A stretch of 64,000 bases of DNA from Hydractinia symbiolongicarpus (lineage: Eukaryota > Cnidaria > Hydrozoa > Anthoathecata > Hydractiniidae): contig NC_079880.1 of assembly GCF_029227915.1 (NCBI RefSeq), positions 3,350,001 to 3,414,000 on the forward strand. Reading direction: 5' to 3'. A model generated the notes under the pieces. It saw nothing but the letters and a program-made list of their open reading frames with translations, did not search any database and was not told where the DNA came from. Both the position numbers and the translations under genes were made by a program. This document shows positions 39,112 through 46,282 of the stretch, in pieces (within the stretch, counting starts at the first letter, position 1; every line of letters starts with the position of its first letter).

Positions 39112-39675
39112 ATGTATATCACAATAAAGGACGTAAATAGCGAGAAGAAAATCTATTTGTATCAACCGATAGACAACTCACATGGTACAAAGGAGGTTGC
39201 GATCGTGGAGACGTTTTCGGATAATGTCACATATGTAGCTACAGCTCCAATAGATATACCCTTGGCTGACGGAGTTACCACGGTTAGGTTACAACAGGGT
39301 CAGCACTACACGGGGAGGGAGTTGAATTCAATCGTGAGAGGTGATGTAAAATCAACACAACTAGCTAGAAACTCTAAGTTGAGTAAAATATTCAATATGG
39401 AGGGTATAACGGAACTACATTTTAATCTTAATGAATTGGATAACTCGTTAAATCTTAAAGATGGTGAATATAGCAACAACCTGATGACATATCATATATC
39501 CGAGTATGGTGGTGATTTTACATATATCGAACCGAAAAATCCGCAATATAAGAAACTAAAGAAAGGTTTACTTCAATCACTTACCATGAGAGTCACAGGT
39601 CGGGATGGTAAGGTGCTATGGGGTGGTATGAAGACAACAGTTACACTACACATAAGAGATACGGCGTACAGATGA
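39112..39675 (+). CDS. Candidate minor capsid (penton-like) protein (187 aa)
   Basis: Lies directly upstream of the major capsid gene, the usual place of the Polinton penton (PX) gene. The protein is short and beta-rich by eye, has no membrane segment, and ends with a strand-like pattern LTMRVTGRDGKVLWGGMKTT followed by VTLHIRD. The repeated alternation of hydrophobic and polar residues suits a single jelly roll. Polinton pentons are often somewhat longer (about 250 aa), so the call rests on position, size and general character rather than a decisive motif. It starts at the first base after the CTAATATAATA promoter motif. Confidence 0.6.
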   Translation: MYITIKDVNSEKKIYLYQPIDNSHGTKEVAIVETFSDNVTYVATAPIDIPLADGVTTVRLQQGQHYTGRELNSIVRGDVKSTQLARNSKLSKIFNMEGITELHFNLNELDNSLNLKDGEYSNNLMTYHISEYGGDFTYIEPKNPQYKKLKKGLLQSLTMRVTGRDGKVLWGGMKTTVTLHIRDTAYR

Positions 39676-39730
39676 TACCGTAGCATTAACCGAGTTAAAG
39701 TAAAATAAAATAAAAGTAATATGGAATAGC

Positions 39731-41050
39731 ATGGAATACGGGAAAAAGTTAAACCCAGAGCGTTCACTTAGGATCGCACATGGCGTAAAAGGAACGCATC
39801 AAAAAGTAATTGTCACTCACAACCCAAGTGAGATCGATCAGAACCAGTTACTCCTGATTAGGTTCCCTAATTTAGGTAACGATGATGTCATTGTTCCTGG
39901 TAGTTCGAAAATAAGTTTCGACGTTGAACTCGAGTCAAAAGTCGACACGAAGAGAACATTGGTCTCTAACATAGGGAGGGCAATTGTTAAAAAGCTAGCT
40001 ATCAAGTTCGAGGGTACCGAGATTCTGAGCATTGATGACTTTGATCTTTTCGGGTGCTACAGAGATTTATGGCTGACCAAGTCCGAAAAAAGAAATGCAA
40101 TAAGACAAGGTATCATCTTTGATGAAGGGTGTACAGAAAACTGTATGAAACTGAGAGTTGGAGCCGCGGATAAAGACGCATCAGAGGTAGCGGACAAAGC
40201 AATCTATGATGCATACAAAAACAAGTTCACCATACCACTAGATTTTGAAATGTTGGATAGCACGATTCCTTATTATCAGGCCGGATTAGGTAATAGGCTG
40301 TGTTATGAGATAACATTCAACAATTATGACAGGGTAGTATTATCAACACCTACCAAACCTTCCGGTGCCACATCGGCACCCGCGCCGGATGCTAAATACA
40401 AAATATCCAACATATCTCTCGAATATGAGATTGTGACACAACCCACACTCGCCAGATTCATTTCAAATGAATACCAAAACATGGCCGTACTCTATGACAG
40501 ATTTCTGAGACATAGACAAATTAGGGTGGATAAGTCGGGCACAACGTGGAATTGGTCATTCAATACACCGTGCAAGTCCCTGAAGGGTATATTGGTTCTG
40601 TTTGAGGAAGAGAAAGCTTACAAACGAGATACCGGTAGGTTCTACAATCCTAAGATCAAAAAGGTATCCGCCATAGTTGAGGGTAAGCCTAACCAACTTT
40701 TCGCTCAGGGGATGCAACCGTTTGAGCATTATGGTGAAATATGCAAGTATTTCGCAGAGGGCAAGCAAAAGGACAGCAACGCCGGTGAAATACAGAAACA
40801 TCTGCAACTACATGATGTGAAGGTCGCGGACTACCTAACCACGAAATATGCTCTATGGCTGGATTTCAGAACCATAGATGAAAACTCACTGCACGGGACC
40901 GGCCGACGGATTGAAAATGCGAGCGAGGGGATCACACTGCAAGTTGAAAAGACGGCCGAAACCGCGGGATCCTTAAACGCCTACATATATCTAATCATGG
41001 ATGCTCAATTAAATATTCAAAACGGTGAAATTATGGATGTACTATATTAA
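39731..41050 (+). CDS. Double-jelly-roll major capsid protein (439 aa)
   Basis: Matches the Polinton capsid family (PY) in the parts I recognise: NPSEIDQNQLLLIRFPNLG (residues 31-49), VSNIGRAIVKKLAIKFEG (78-95) and EILSIDDFDLFGCYRDLW (97-114), then a second-domain region around MAVLYDRFLRHRQIRVDK (251-268). A Thr/Pro/Ala/Ser-rich stretch at about 205-222 may link the two jelly rolls. It would form hexagonal capsomers of an icosahedral shell. The gene is uninterrupted. An AT-rich leader (AAAATAAAATAAAAG) precedes the ATG. The ATPase gene begins two bases after its stop, so the two are probably co-transcribed. Confidence 0.93.
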   Translation: MEYGKKLNPERSLRIAHGVKGTHQKVIVTHNPSEIDQNQLLLIRFPNLGNDDVIVPGSSKISFDVELESKVDTKRTLVSNIGRAIVKKLAIKFEGTEILSIDDFDLFGCYRDLWLTKSEKRNAIRQGIIFDEGCTENCMKLRVGAADKDASEVADKAIYDAYKNKFTIPLDFEMLDSTIPYYQAGLGNRLCYEITFNNYDRVVLSTPTKPSGATSAPAPDAKYKISNISLEYEIVTQPTLARFISNEYQNMAVLYDRFLRHRQIRVDKSGTTWNWSFNTPCKSLKGILVLFEEEKAYKRDTGRFYNPKIKKVSAIVEGKPNQLFAQGMQPFEHYGEICKYFAEGKQKDSNAGEIQKHLQLHDVKVADYLTTKYALWLDFRTIDENSLHGTGRRIENASEGITLQVEKTAETAGSLNAYIYLIMDAQLNIQNGEIMDVLY

Positions 41051-41051
41051 G

Positions 41052-41647
41052 ATGGACTACATGAAAGATCCTCACACGGCATTATTCGTCGGTCCCACGG
41101 GCTGCGGAAAATCCAGACGCGTTGTAACATTACTAGAGAGTGAATACTTTGATCACTTTGATTTCATTGTGATTATATGTCCAACATTAAGATGGAACAA
41201 GACATATATGGGGAGTAACTGGTTCTGGAGGGATAGATATGTGATTCTAATTGAGCCCATGGGCATGTTGTATGAATGGATCCAAAAGATGACGGATTTC
41301 TGTGCCGGATACAAAACATTATTCCTGATCGACGACATCATCGCGGATGAGAAACTGGACAAAAGAGGCAACCGCTTCTGGAGCTGGCCATCAGCGGTCG
41401 ACATCGAAACCACTCCATGTGGCTACTCACACAATCATACACCGCGATACCGAAGAACTTACGAAGGCAGGCAAAAATGTTATATGTGTGGTATCCGAAG
41501 GACAGGGATGATCTCGCAACCATCCACAAAGAGAATGATGTCATTGAATCGTCGGAGATCCAGAAGGTCAAGGAAAGGCTGAAAGATGGCAAATATACAC
41601 ATTTAGTCATGAGGATGGAATCTCCACGAACTCACGTGATTTGCTAG
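41052..41647 (+). pseudogene. A32-like (FtsK/HerA family) genome-packaging ATPase, frame broken once
   Basis: The first segment carries Walker A GPTGCGKS (residues 14-21) and Walker B LFLIDD (residues 90-95, with two aspartates). Family-typical sequence then stops being readable near the run of four A at 41361-41364 and resumes in the -1 frame, where WLLTQSYTAIPKNLRRQAK is a hallmark of these ATPases; that frame ends at 41647. The simplest reading is loss of one A from the run, by mutation or sequencing error. The A-run is not a canonical -1 slippery heptamer, so programmed frameshifting is less likely. The start at 41052 is chosen because it lies two bases past the capsid stop and gives the usual short N-terminus before Walker A. 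The protein would pump DNA into the capsid. A 25-nt stem-loop follows the stop. Confidence 0.85.
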
Positions 41648-41658
41648 AATGGGCATTT

Positions 41659-41683
41659 TTTGTTACAAGAGTCTTGTAACAAA
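41659..41683 (+). terminator. Stem-loop after the ATPase gene
   Basis: Perfect 11-bp arms TTTGTTACAAG and CTTGTAACAAA around a 3-nt loop, beginning 11 nt past the ATPase stop. It is preceded by TGGGCATTTTT, nearly the same lead-in as the hairpins near 47633 and 48384. It probably marks a transcript end, by analogy with giant-virus and virophage hairpins. It also supports placing the next start downstream, at 41720. Confidence 0.65.
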
Positions 41684-41719
41684 TCTATAGGAAAAACTAC
41701 AGTACTATCCTACAATACC

Positions 41720-42334
41720 ATGATAGAATATATAAATTTCATATTACTGGTGATAGCTGTAGTGCTATTGCTGGTATTGGTTAGTTTTTGCCTTTTTTGT
41801 ATTAAAAAATACCTATCGCTATTGAAAATGGCTGAGACCGCAATTGACAACCTAATTTTTATCGATGAACGGGATGACCGGGATGATGGGAAGAGACAGA
41901 AATTGCTCGAGTGCGTGCTGACCGGAAATAGCAAGCTATATCTGGGGAAGATGTATACGGAGGCGGAGATCCAGAAGCTCAAGAATGATGAGGTGGATAA
42001 ACTGTTCACCATATACGAGGCTAAACTATCCGGTCAAATGGTAAAGTCTTTAGGACAGTCAATAATCCACATGTACTCTCTGGGCGCCTGTACAGCCCTG
42101 GGTATAAAAAATCAAAAGGCTCTGAGTGATGACCTGGAGAATGATCCGTTCCTAAACTCGGCACTCCAAAGGTTCACATGTGATCTATATTATAAGTTCG
42201 GATCACTACTATCACCAATCAGTGTAGGTTTAATAACAGGTAGGCATTATATCGCGGGTAAAAATTTAAACAATATCGATACGGATACTAAAGATGTCGG
42301 ATACTCCAGTTCAGGTGACAACGAAGAACCCTAA
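41720..42334 (+). CDS. Conserved Polinton-type membrane protein (204 aa)
   Basis: The open frame extends upstream to 41660 but that part crosses the stem-loop, so I start at the next ATG (MIEYINF). A long membrane segment fills residues about 4-29 (IINFILL-like, then VVLLLVLVSFCLFC). A charged cluster DERDDRDDGKRQK follows, then a soluble domain with EAEIQKLKNDEVDKLFTIYE and LLSPISVGLITGRHY near the end. It resembles proteins I recall from other Polintons but I know no function. One membrane anchor plus a helical domain would suit a virion or membrane-remodelling protein. Its last 41 nt overlap the next gene. Confidence 0.7.
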   Translation: MIEYINFILLVIAVVLLLVLVSFCLFCIKKYLSLLKMAETAIDNLIFIDERDDRDDGKRQKLLECVLTGNSKLYLGKMYTEAEIQKLKNDEVDKLFTIYEAKLSGQMVKSLGQSIIHMYSLGACTALGIKNQKALSDDLENDPFLNSALQRFTCDLYYKFGSLLSPISVGLITGRHYIAGKNLNNIDTDTKDVGYSSSGDNEEP

Positions 42335-42749
42335 AAAGGTTGAGGCCGGTAAGAGGCTGGCTGAATTCAATCGTAAAAATAGGGAAGAATATAAAAGATT
42401 GCTCATGGCGCAGGCAGAGACTCAAGCACAGCCTACGCCTCAGACACAAACGGAGGTACAGTCGGCACCTCAGACACAAACCCGGCCGGCACCTCAGACA
42501 CACTCGGCACCTCAGACACAGTTGGAGGATCCTAAGGATATTGTCCTCGAGGATTCCGTGACAGATGGCCCCAAACACGGTGGAGTGAACTACACAATAA
42601 TGGGTGGTGGTGGGGTGATAGTACTTGTATTAATTGGTGCTTATTTCGTCTATAAAAATAAGGACAAAAATATTAAGGTGAAGGGTACCCCACCAAGTAA
42701 CTCAGGTAATAAAAAAACTATGAGAATAAGTAAGCTTGAAATGGAATAA
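42294..42749 (+). CDS. Small membrane protein with PQTQ repeats (151 aa)
   Basis: Starts inside the previous gene in another frame. A basic N-terminus (KKVEAGKRLAEFNRKNREE, residues 15-33) is followed by a Gln/Pro/Thr-rich repeat region with PQTQ or PQTH units at about 49-75. A glycine-led membrane segment GGGGVIVLVLIGAYFVYK follows at about 103-120, then a basic tail. Proteins with this N-terminal pattern and one membrane helix occur in other Polintons as far as I recall; function unknown. The 24-bp unit of the repeat (CCTCAGACACAAAC...) is direct evidence of slippage expansion. Confidence 0.7.
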   Translation: MSDTPVQVTTKNPKKVEAGKRLAEFNRKNREEYKRLLMAQAETQAQPTPQTQTEVQSAPQTQTRPAPQTHSAPQTQLEDPKDIVLEDSVTDGPKHGGVNYTIMGGGGVIVLVLIGAYFVYKNKDKNIKVKGTPPSNSGNKKTMRISKLEME

Positions 42750-42753
42750 AGGG

Positions 42754-42771
42754 ATAATATCGCGATACTAT
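42754..42771 (+). terminator. Imperfect palindrome after the 151-aa gene
   Basis: TATCGCGATA (42758-42767) is a perfect palindrome and extends, with one mismatch, to 18 nt. It begins five bases past the stop codon. It is weaker than the other gene-end stem-loops and could instead be a promoter-proximal site for the next gene, which starts at 42794. Confidence 0.35.
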
Positions 42772-42793
42772 AATCTTGAAGTAAATATAAGAC

Positions 42794-43021
42794 ATGGATA
42801 AGAAAAGTATAGTCACCGATATTTATAAAGCATCGGTCGTATGCGTTTTCGCTGTAGGCTATTCAATGCTCGGGAAAAAGGTATTAAAAATGACACCACC
42901 CTCAATTCAGAAGTTTGACCTGGAAGATACCGGAAAGCTTGTAGCCATAGTCGCCGCAAGTGAAATGACAAGAGAATATCTAGTTAAGCAAAAAATTATA
43001 CCTGAAACTATAAATATATAA
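42794..43021 (+). CDS. Small conserved Polinton-type protein (75 aa)
   Basis: A hydrophobic stretch near the N-terminus (ASVVCVFAVGYSML, residues 13-26) may be a membrane segment. The C-terminal half, DLEDTGKLVAIVAASEMTRE then YLVKQKIIPETI, has a pattern I recall from small proteins of other Polintons. Function unknown. The ATG follows AAATATAAGAC. Its TAA stop shares one base with the ATG of the next frame (TAATG), a compact arrangement suggesting coupled translation or coordinated expression. Confidence 0.65.
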   Translation: MDKKSIVTDIYKASVVCVFAVGYSMLGKKVLKMTPPSIQKFDLEDTGKLVAIVAASEMTREYLVKQKIIPETINI

Positions 43022-43164
43022 TGTTGCGAATACTGGAATGGTTGGTCTGGGTTTTATGCCAGCGCAAGAAAGTTGAGAGGATTTTACCCAAGGTGGAATA
43101 CATCGATACCGAGGTCATAGACGACTCTGATGTCATAGACTCCGAAGCTATCGTATTAAAATAA
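43021..43164 (+). CDS. Possible 47-aa protein
   Basis: A short frame begins at the A of the previous stop codon and encodes a hydrophobic N-terminus (MLRILEWLVWVLCQ), a basic patch (RKKVER) and an acidic C-terminus rich in Asp, Glu and Val/Ile. It fills the gap between two accepted genes almost exactly and lies on the same strand. The stop-start overlap favours a real gene. I know no homologue, and the length makes chance possible. Confidence 0.5.
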   Translation: MLRILEWLVWVLCQRKKVERILPKVEYIDTEVIDDSDVIDSEAIVLK

Positions 43165-43194
43165 CGCCACTATATTATACCGGATTATATAAAC

Positions 43195-43620
43195 ATGGCT
43201 TCAATTGCAATGATGTTGGGAGTTGCCTTCGCGAACGCTTTGGCCTTCACCGGATCAAGCTACCTCTTTTCAAGTTTATCAAAGGATAGGATAGATAAGG
43301 AACGGAAGCGGCATGATCTGGCCATAGAGCAGCTGCAAAAGGCTCAGGTTATATGGCAACGTAAAAGACAGGAGAGGGTGGACTTTATCAATAAGCAGCT
43401 CAGACTTGAGAAGAAGGCCGAGGGTAAATTCACGGAGCTGGATGACGCGATGCGGGAATATAAAAAAGTATTTGGAGGATCACCTCTCACAGATATTCCG
43501 CGCAAGCCCGTATTGAGCGACTTTTATACACCCAGCAACGGCCAGCATGAACGGGAATTGGCATTTATCGCGCTAAGCATGATTGGTGTCGGAGGCGCCG
43601 TGTGGTATTTCGAAAAATAG
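43195..43620 (+). CDS. Conserved Polinton-type small protein with coiled coil (141 aa)
   Basis: N-terminal hydrophobic segment MMLGVAFANALAFTGSSYLF (residues 6-25), then a long charged helix RHDLAIEQLQKAQVIWQRKR (39-58) continuing to about residue 90, the motif VLSDFYTPS (105-113), and a C-terminal hydrophobic segment IALSMIGVGGAVWYF. I recall the NALAF, RHDLAIE and DFYTPS signatures from Polinton proteins of other animals, without an assigned function. Two membrane-interacting ends around a helix suggest a virion membrane or assembly role. The start is preceded by ATTATATAAAC. A stem-loop follows the stop. Confidence 0.75.
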   Translation: MASIAMMLGVAFANALAFTGSSYLFSSLSKDRIDKERKRHDLAIEQLQKAQVIWQRKRQERVDFINKQLRLEKKAEGKFTELDDAMREYKKVFGGSPLTDIPRKPVLSDFYTPSNGQHERELAFIALSMIGVGGAVWYFEK

Positions 43621-43637
43621 TACCATGCCGCGGGTAT

Positions 43638-43662
43638 TATGTTACATGTGTCATGTAACATA
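43638..43662. terminator. Stem-loop between convergent genes
   Basis: Perfect 11-bp arms TATGTTACATG and CATGTAACATA with a 3-nt loop. It lies 17 nt past the stop of the rightward 141-aa gene and 13 nt past the stop of the leftward 426-aa gene, so it could serve both. The GTTAC core recurs in other gene-end hairpins of the element. Confidence 0.65.
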
Positions 43663-43675
43663 TATTCCAGATCCG

Positions 43676-44956
43676 CTAACGCTTTGTCACCATGTAGGTG
43701 TATATCAGACCTCCGATTCCGACTATCAAAGCCCACAGGTTTTGACTCAACCAACCGACGGCTTCCTTTGCTCTATTTAGGATCCACGATACGATGGATC
43801 CAATTATACCGGGCAGTGATGCGGCCGCGGCACTGGCTAATCTACCCAGGAGAGATCCCAGCGCGTTCAGCTTGTTCTTTATCCATTCCCTCGCACCACC
43901 TTCGGTTTTTTCATGATTTTTTGTATTACCGGTGGATGACCCCCCACCCCCCGTTGTCAAAGTTTCTACTAGAAGGCCGATAACCATACCAAATGCCGTT
44001 AGTACACTGACGATGGTGATACCCTGCTCACGGAATAGCGTTCGTATCTTTTCACCCAATGTAGTTTCTTTGTCAAGTACTTTGGTAATCGTCTCCCTGA
44101 TGCTTTTTATTTGACTGTTAAGTTTACCTTTGAGAATATCGATAATCTCTTGCCGGCCTTTCAACTCATTTTGCAAACCTTTCAACCTTTCTTTCGCTTC
44201 ATTTTGTTGTTCCTCGGTCATATTTGGTGTGTTTTCCATCTCTTCCAACTTGCTTTTTTCTCTGTCAATATGCTGTTCGAGCTGAACCTTTTTTGCAACT
44301 TCATCCTGAAGACTTCCTCTTATGTTTCTCAATGATCTATCCAATCCTAGCAATTCACGCATAGGATATTCAAATAGATCACCGGTCTGGGTTGCTTCAT
44401 GGTCTACAGATTGTTGTTTGACCAATGAAATTAAATCTTCCGCACTGTTCACAACATCCCCAGACATGGTTTCTAATTCTATATCGGTCGCATTCTCTAT
44501 TTTATCCAGTGACGGTAGTCTCTCTTCTATTTTGTTTAGCCTAGCGGCCTGTCGGGGGGTTATACTACCTTTCGGTATATCGAACCCCAAACCGCGCAGC
44601 CTTTTCTTGCCCAGTATATCCGCAATGGTGCCGACGGTCCTTAGAGATCCACCATTTGTCAGAGGTCTGTTATCACCCTTGTAGTATAATTCACGACCAC
44701 GAGACTCAAACAGATCGGTATGTATCACGCTCGGGTTCTCGTTTGGATATATAGTTAGTAGCTTCTCATAGAGCGATTTAACCAGCTCACTGGTAACTCT
44801 GGAGCGCAGAGAGGTTTCTCCACCGAATGATGTCTCCTCATCAGGTGTGTGTATCTGCACACGCGTGCGCTCCCTCGGTACCAGAGGTGTGGAGTCATCG
44901 GTACCCTCGTCGGGTTGGTCGTGGTCACCAAACGGATCAATATCAATGTCCGCCAT
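43676..44956 (-). CDS. Coiled-coil membrane protein of Polinton type (426 aa)
   Basis: I start at MADIDIDPFG (44956), the ATG facing the divergent promoter; the open frame extends 80 codons further but that part overlaps the neighbouring gene. The N-terminus is acidic. Residues about 216-296 form a heptad-rich coiled coil. FREQGITIVSVLTAFGMVIG (308-327) opens a membrane segment and is a pattern I recall in Polinton proteins. A glycine-serine linker follows, then an Ala/Gly-rich hydrophobic stretch (about 363-395) and a last membrane helix (about 405-422). The role is not known to me. The architecture would suit membrane penetration or anchoring of a virion component; this is inference. Confidence 0.75.
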   Translation of the reverse strand: MADIDIDPFGDHDQPDEGTDDSTPLVPRERTRVQIHTPDEETSFGGETSLRSRVTSELVKSLYEKLLTIYPNENPSVIHTDLFESRGRELYYKGDNRPLTNGGSLRTVGTIADILGKKRLRGLGFDIPKGSITPRQAARLNKIEERLPSLDKIENATDIELETMSGDVVNSAEDLISLVKQQSVDHEATQTGDLFEYPMRELLGLDRSLRNIRGSLQDEVAKKVQLEQHIDREKSKLEEMENTPNMTEEQQNEAKERLKGLQNELKGRQEIIDILKGKLNSQIKSIRETITKVLDKETTLGEKIRTLFREQGITIVSVLTAFGMVIGLLVETLTTGGGGSSTGNTKNHEKTEGGAREWIKNKLNALGSLLGRLASAAAASLPGIIGSIVSWILNRAKEAVGWLSQNLWALIVGIGGLIYTYMVTKR

Positions 44957-44996
44957 TATTTTATTTAAAGGATAGTTTTTTCCTAATATAATAGAA
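44957..44996. promoter_or_regulatory. Divergent promoter 2 (ATTTAAA ... CTAATATAATA)
   Basis: The 40-bp gap between divergent starts has ATTTAAA at 44963-44969 and CTAATATAATA at 44983-44993, the same pair and order as at 39074-39111. A T-run lies between them. The repeat of this arrangement in two unrelated gene pairs argues for a genuine bidirectional promoter. Confidence 0.6.
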
Positions 44997-45500
44997 ATGG
45001 CAGAGAGTTCTAGTACCAGAGAAGAATTGTTTAAAACGGATATATCCAATTCCCAACTTGATGAGCTGGTGAAATTGCGGGGCAAGTTCCAAGACCTCGA
45101 GAAGGAACGCTGGAGGTCTCTGATCATATGGTCGGTTCTGGAGGGATTATCCGGAACCGCGGCCATTGCCGGCTCGATAGCGACCGCGGCGACCATTATT
45201 AGAAATTTAGGCGGTCCCCGTGGGAATTACATGCAGAATTCTGGTATGTGTCTGTTGGGCTCGGCTTCCTATGCGGTTACCAGTCAATATGTCGGAACAT
45301 ATCGGGAGAAACTTGACAAATTAAGAGCCGCGTATCGCGTTGTACAAAATGCCATCGATGTGTTCGATCAAACGCTACCCTGGAACACTCGGGACATCTG
45401 TAGAGCAGATTTTGAGAGTTTGTGTGATACTTATCATGAAACTCTCAAGGATCTGGATAAACTGGATATAGGTTATTTAGAGGAAAGTTTTTCTTTGTAA
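44997..45500 (+). CDS. Hydrophobic-hairpin protein, paralogue A (167 aa)
   Basis: Shares with the next gene an N-terminal NSQLDEL-KLR-KF motif, a central Gly/Ala-rich hydrophobic region (about residues 45-95), a following basic helix (YREKLDKLRAAYRVV) and a C-terminal part ending DFESLCDTYHETLKDLDKLD. Related families are common in animal genomes as Polinton-linked hypothetical proteins, as far as I recall. The two central hydrophobic stretches could be a membrane hairpin, which fits a membrane-active minor virion protein, but no direct evidence exists. Confidence 0.65.
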   Translation: MAESSSTREELFKTDISNSQLDELVKLRGKFQDLEKERWRSLIIWSVLEGLSGTAAIAGSIATAATIIRNLGGPRGNYMQNSGMCLLGSASYAVTSQYVGTYREKLDKLRAAYRVVQNAIDVFDQTLPWNTRDICRADFESLCDTYHETLKDLDKLDIGYLEESFSL

Positions 45501-45506
45501 TAACTA

Positions 45507-46094
45507 ATGGCAGAGATTTATCCGAAGCTACCCACGGCTCCCGAGTATTCGAGCGAGCAGGACAAGTTTAATACTAATACCGTGAACTCTCAACTTGGGG
45601 AGCTTAGAAAATTACGCGATAAGTTCAATACAAAATATGAGAAATATAACAAGACGCTGCACAGACTGGTGCTTTTAAATGCCAGCGCCACGGCCCTAAC
45701 CGTCGCTTCGGGCATAGGTTCGGTGGTAACCGGTGCCACGCTCATCGGAATACCCGCTTCCGTGGGATTGGGAGCCGTAGCACTGTCCGGAACCATTTTC
45801 ACGGGCTCCGTCATGGCCCTGATTAAAAGACATCGAAGCAAGCTCGACAAGGTCATGAAATTATATGATGTTGCGACGTCCGCCATCGCCGTGTTTGAAA
45901 ACTCCGTCTCGCGGGCTCTGAATAATGACGACATTAGTCACATTGAATTTCAAACCCTGAGCGGTATATACTACGAAGCTCTGGACAAGATGACGAAAAC
46001 CGACAGAAAGATGGAGAGCGAAACTCGCAACCAGTTTGAAAAAAGTCTAATGGACCAGGTTCAAAGCCTCAGAAGGACCGTAAATCAAGGTTAG
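45507..46094 (+). CDS. Hydrophobic-hairpin protein, paralogue B (195 aa)
   Basis: Starts six bases after paralogue A ends. Alignable signatures are NSQLGELRKLRDKF (about residues 28-41), a Gly/Ala/Val-rich hydrophobic region (about 54-105), the basic RHRSKLDKVMKLYDV segment and IEFQTLSGIYYEALDKM. A charged C-terminal extension is missing from A. The pattern of a long hydrophobic core, basic helix and acidic end recurs in Polinton-linked proteins I remember. Function unknown. Tandem location and shared layout indicate gene duplication followed by strong divergence. Confidence 0.65.
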   Translation: MAEIYPKLPTAPEYSSEQDKFNTNTVNSQLGELRKLRDKFNTKYEKYNKTLHRLVLLNASATALTVASGIGSVVTGATLIGIPASVGLGAVALSGTIFTGSVMALIKRHRSKLDKVMKLYDVATSAIAVFENSVSRALNNDDISHIEFQTLSGIYYEALDKMTKTDRKMESETRNQFEKSLMDQVQSLRRTVNQG

Positions 46095-46127
46095 TGATGT
46101 GTGCATGTACACCGCTCGCATATTTCG

Positions 46128-46142
46128 TGTGGTACGATAAAA
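46128..46142 (+). repeat. 15-bp direct repeat flanking the integrase gene, copy 1
   Basis: TGTGGTACGATAAAA is repeated exactly at 47306-47320, in the same orientation, on the other side of the integrase gene. Copy 2 lies 31 bp upstream of the next rightward gene and may be a promoter element; copy 1 has no rightward gene after it. Confidence 0.7.
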
Positions 46143-46244
46143 ATTAATATTAAGGCGGTTTGTGACATTATGCGGCGAGATCGTCCCCCAAGACTGAGCC
46201 ATAGCGGCCCTATCTGCCGACCGACCCGCGCGATCCCCGGCATC

Positions 46245-46269
46245 ATCTTTACCTGTTTCTGGTAAAGAT
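46245..46269 (-). terminator. Stem-loop after the integrase gene
   Basis: Perfect 9-bp arms ATCTTTACC and GGTAAAGAT with a 7-nt loop, 13 nt past the integrase stop when read leftwards. Position and shape match the other gene-end hairpins although the sequence differs. Confidence 0.6.
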
Positions 46270-46282
46270 ATCGTCCCCTTTT

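Larger units (their letters stand above)
46095..46282. other. Spacer between paralogue B and the integrase gene
   Basis: No gene seen. It holds a weak stem-loop (46099-46112), the first copy of TGTGGTACGATAAAA (46128-46142) followed by AT-rich sequence, a GC-rich stretch, and the strong stem-loop at 46245-46269 that follows the integrase stop. Confidence 0.7.

Noticed and set aside
41361-41364. Programmed -1 frameshift in the ATPase gene
   Set aside because: The four-A run does not make a canonical X-XXY-YYZ site, and other members of the family encode the ATPase in one frame as far as I recall. A lost base is simpler.
42288-42578. Leftward frame rich in Arg, Leu and Cys opposite the PQTQ gene
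   Set aside because: A shadow of the repeat on the coding strand; the composition reflects the 24-bp repeat.
44957-45196. Eighty-codon N-terminal extension of the 426-aa protein
   Set aside because: It overlaps the divergent 167-aa gene and would bypass the shared promoter. The ATG at 44956 matches the arrangement of the other divergent pair.
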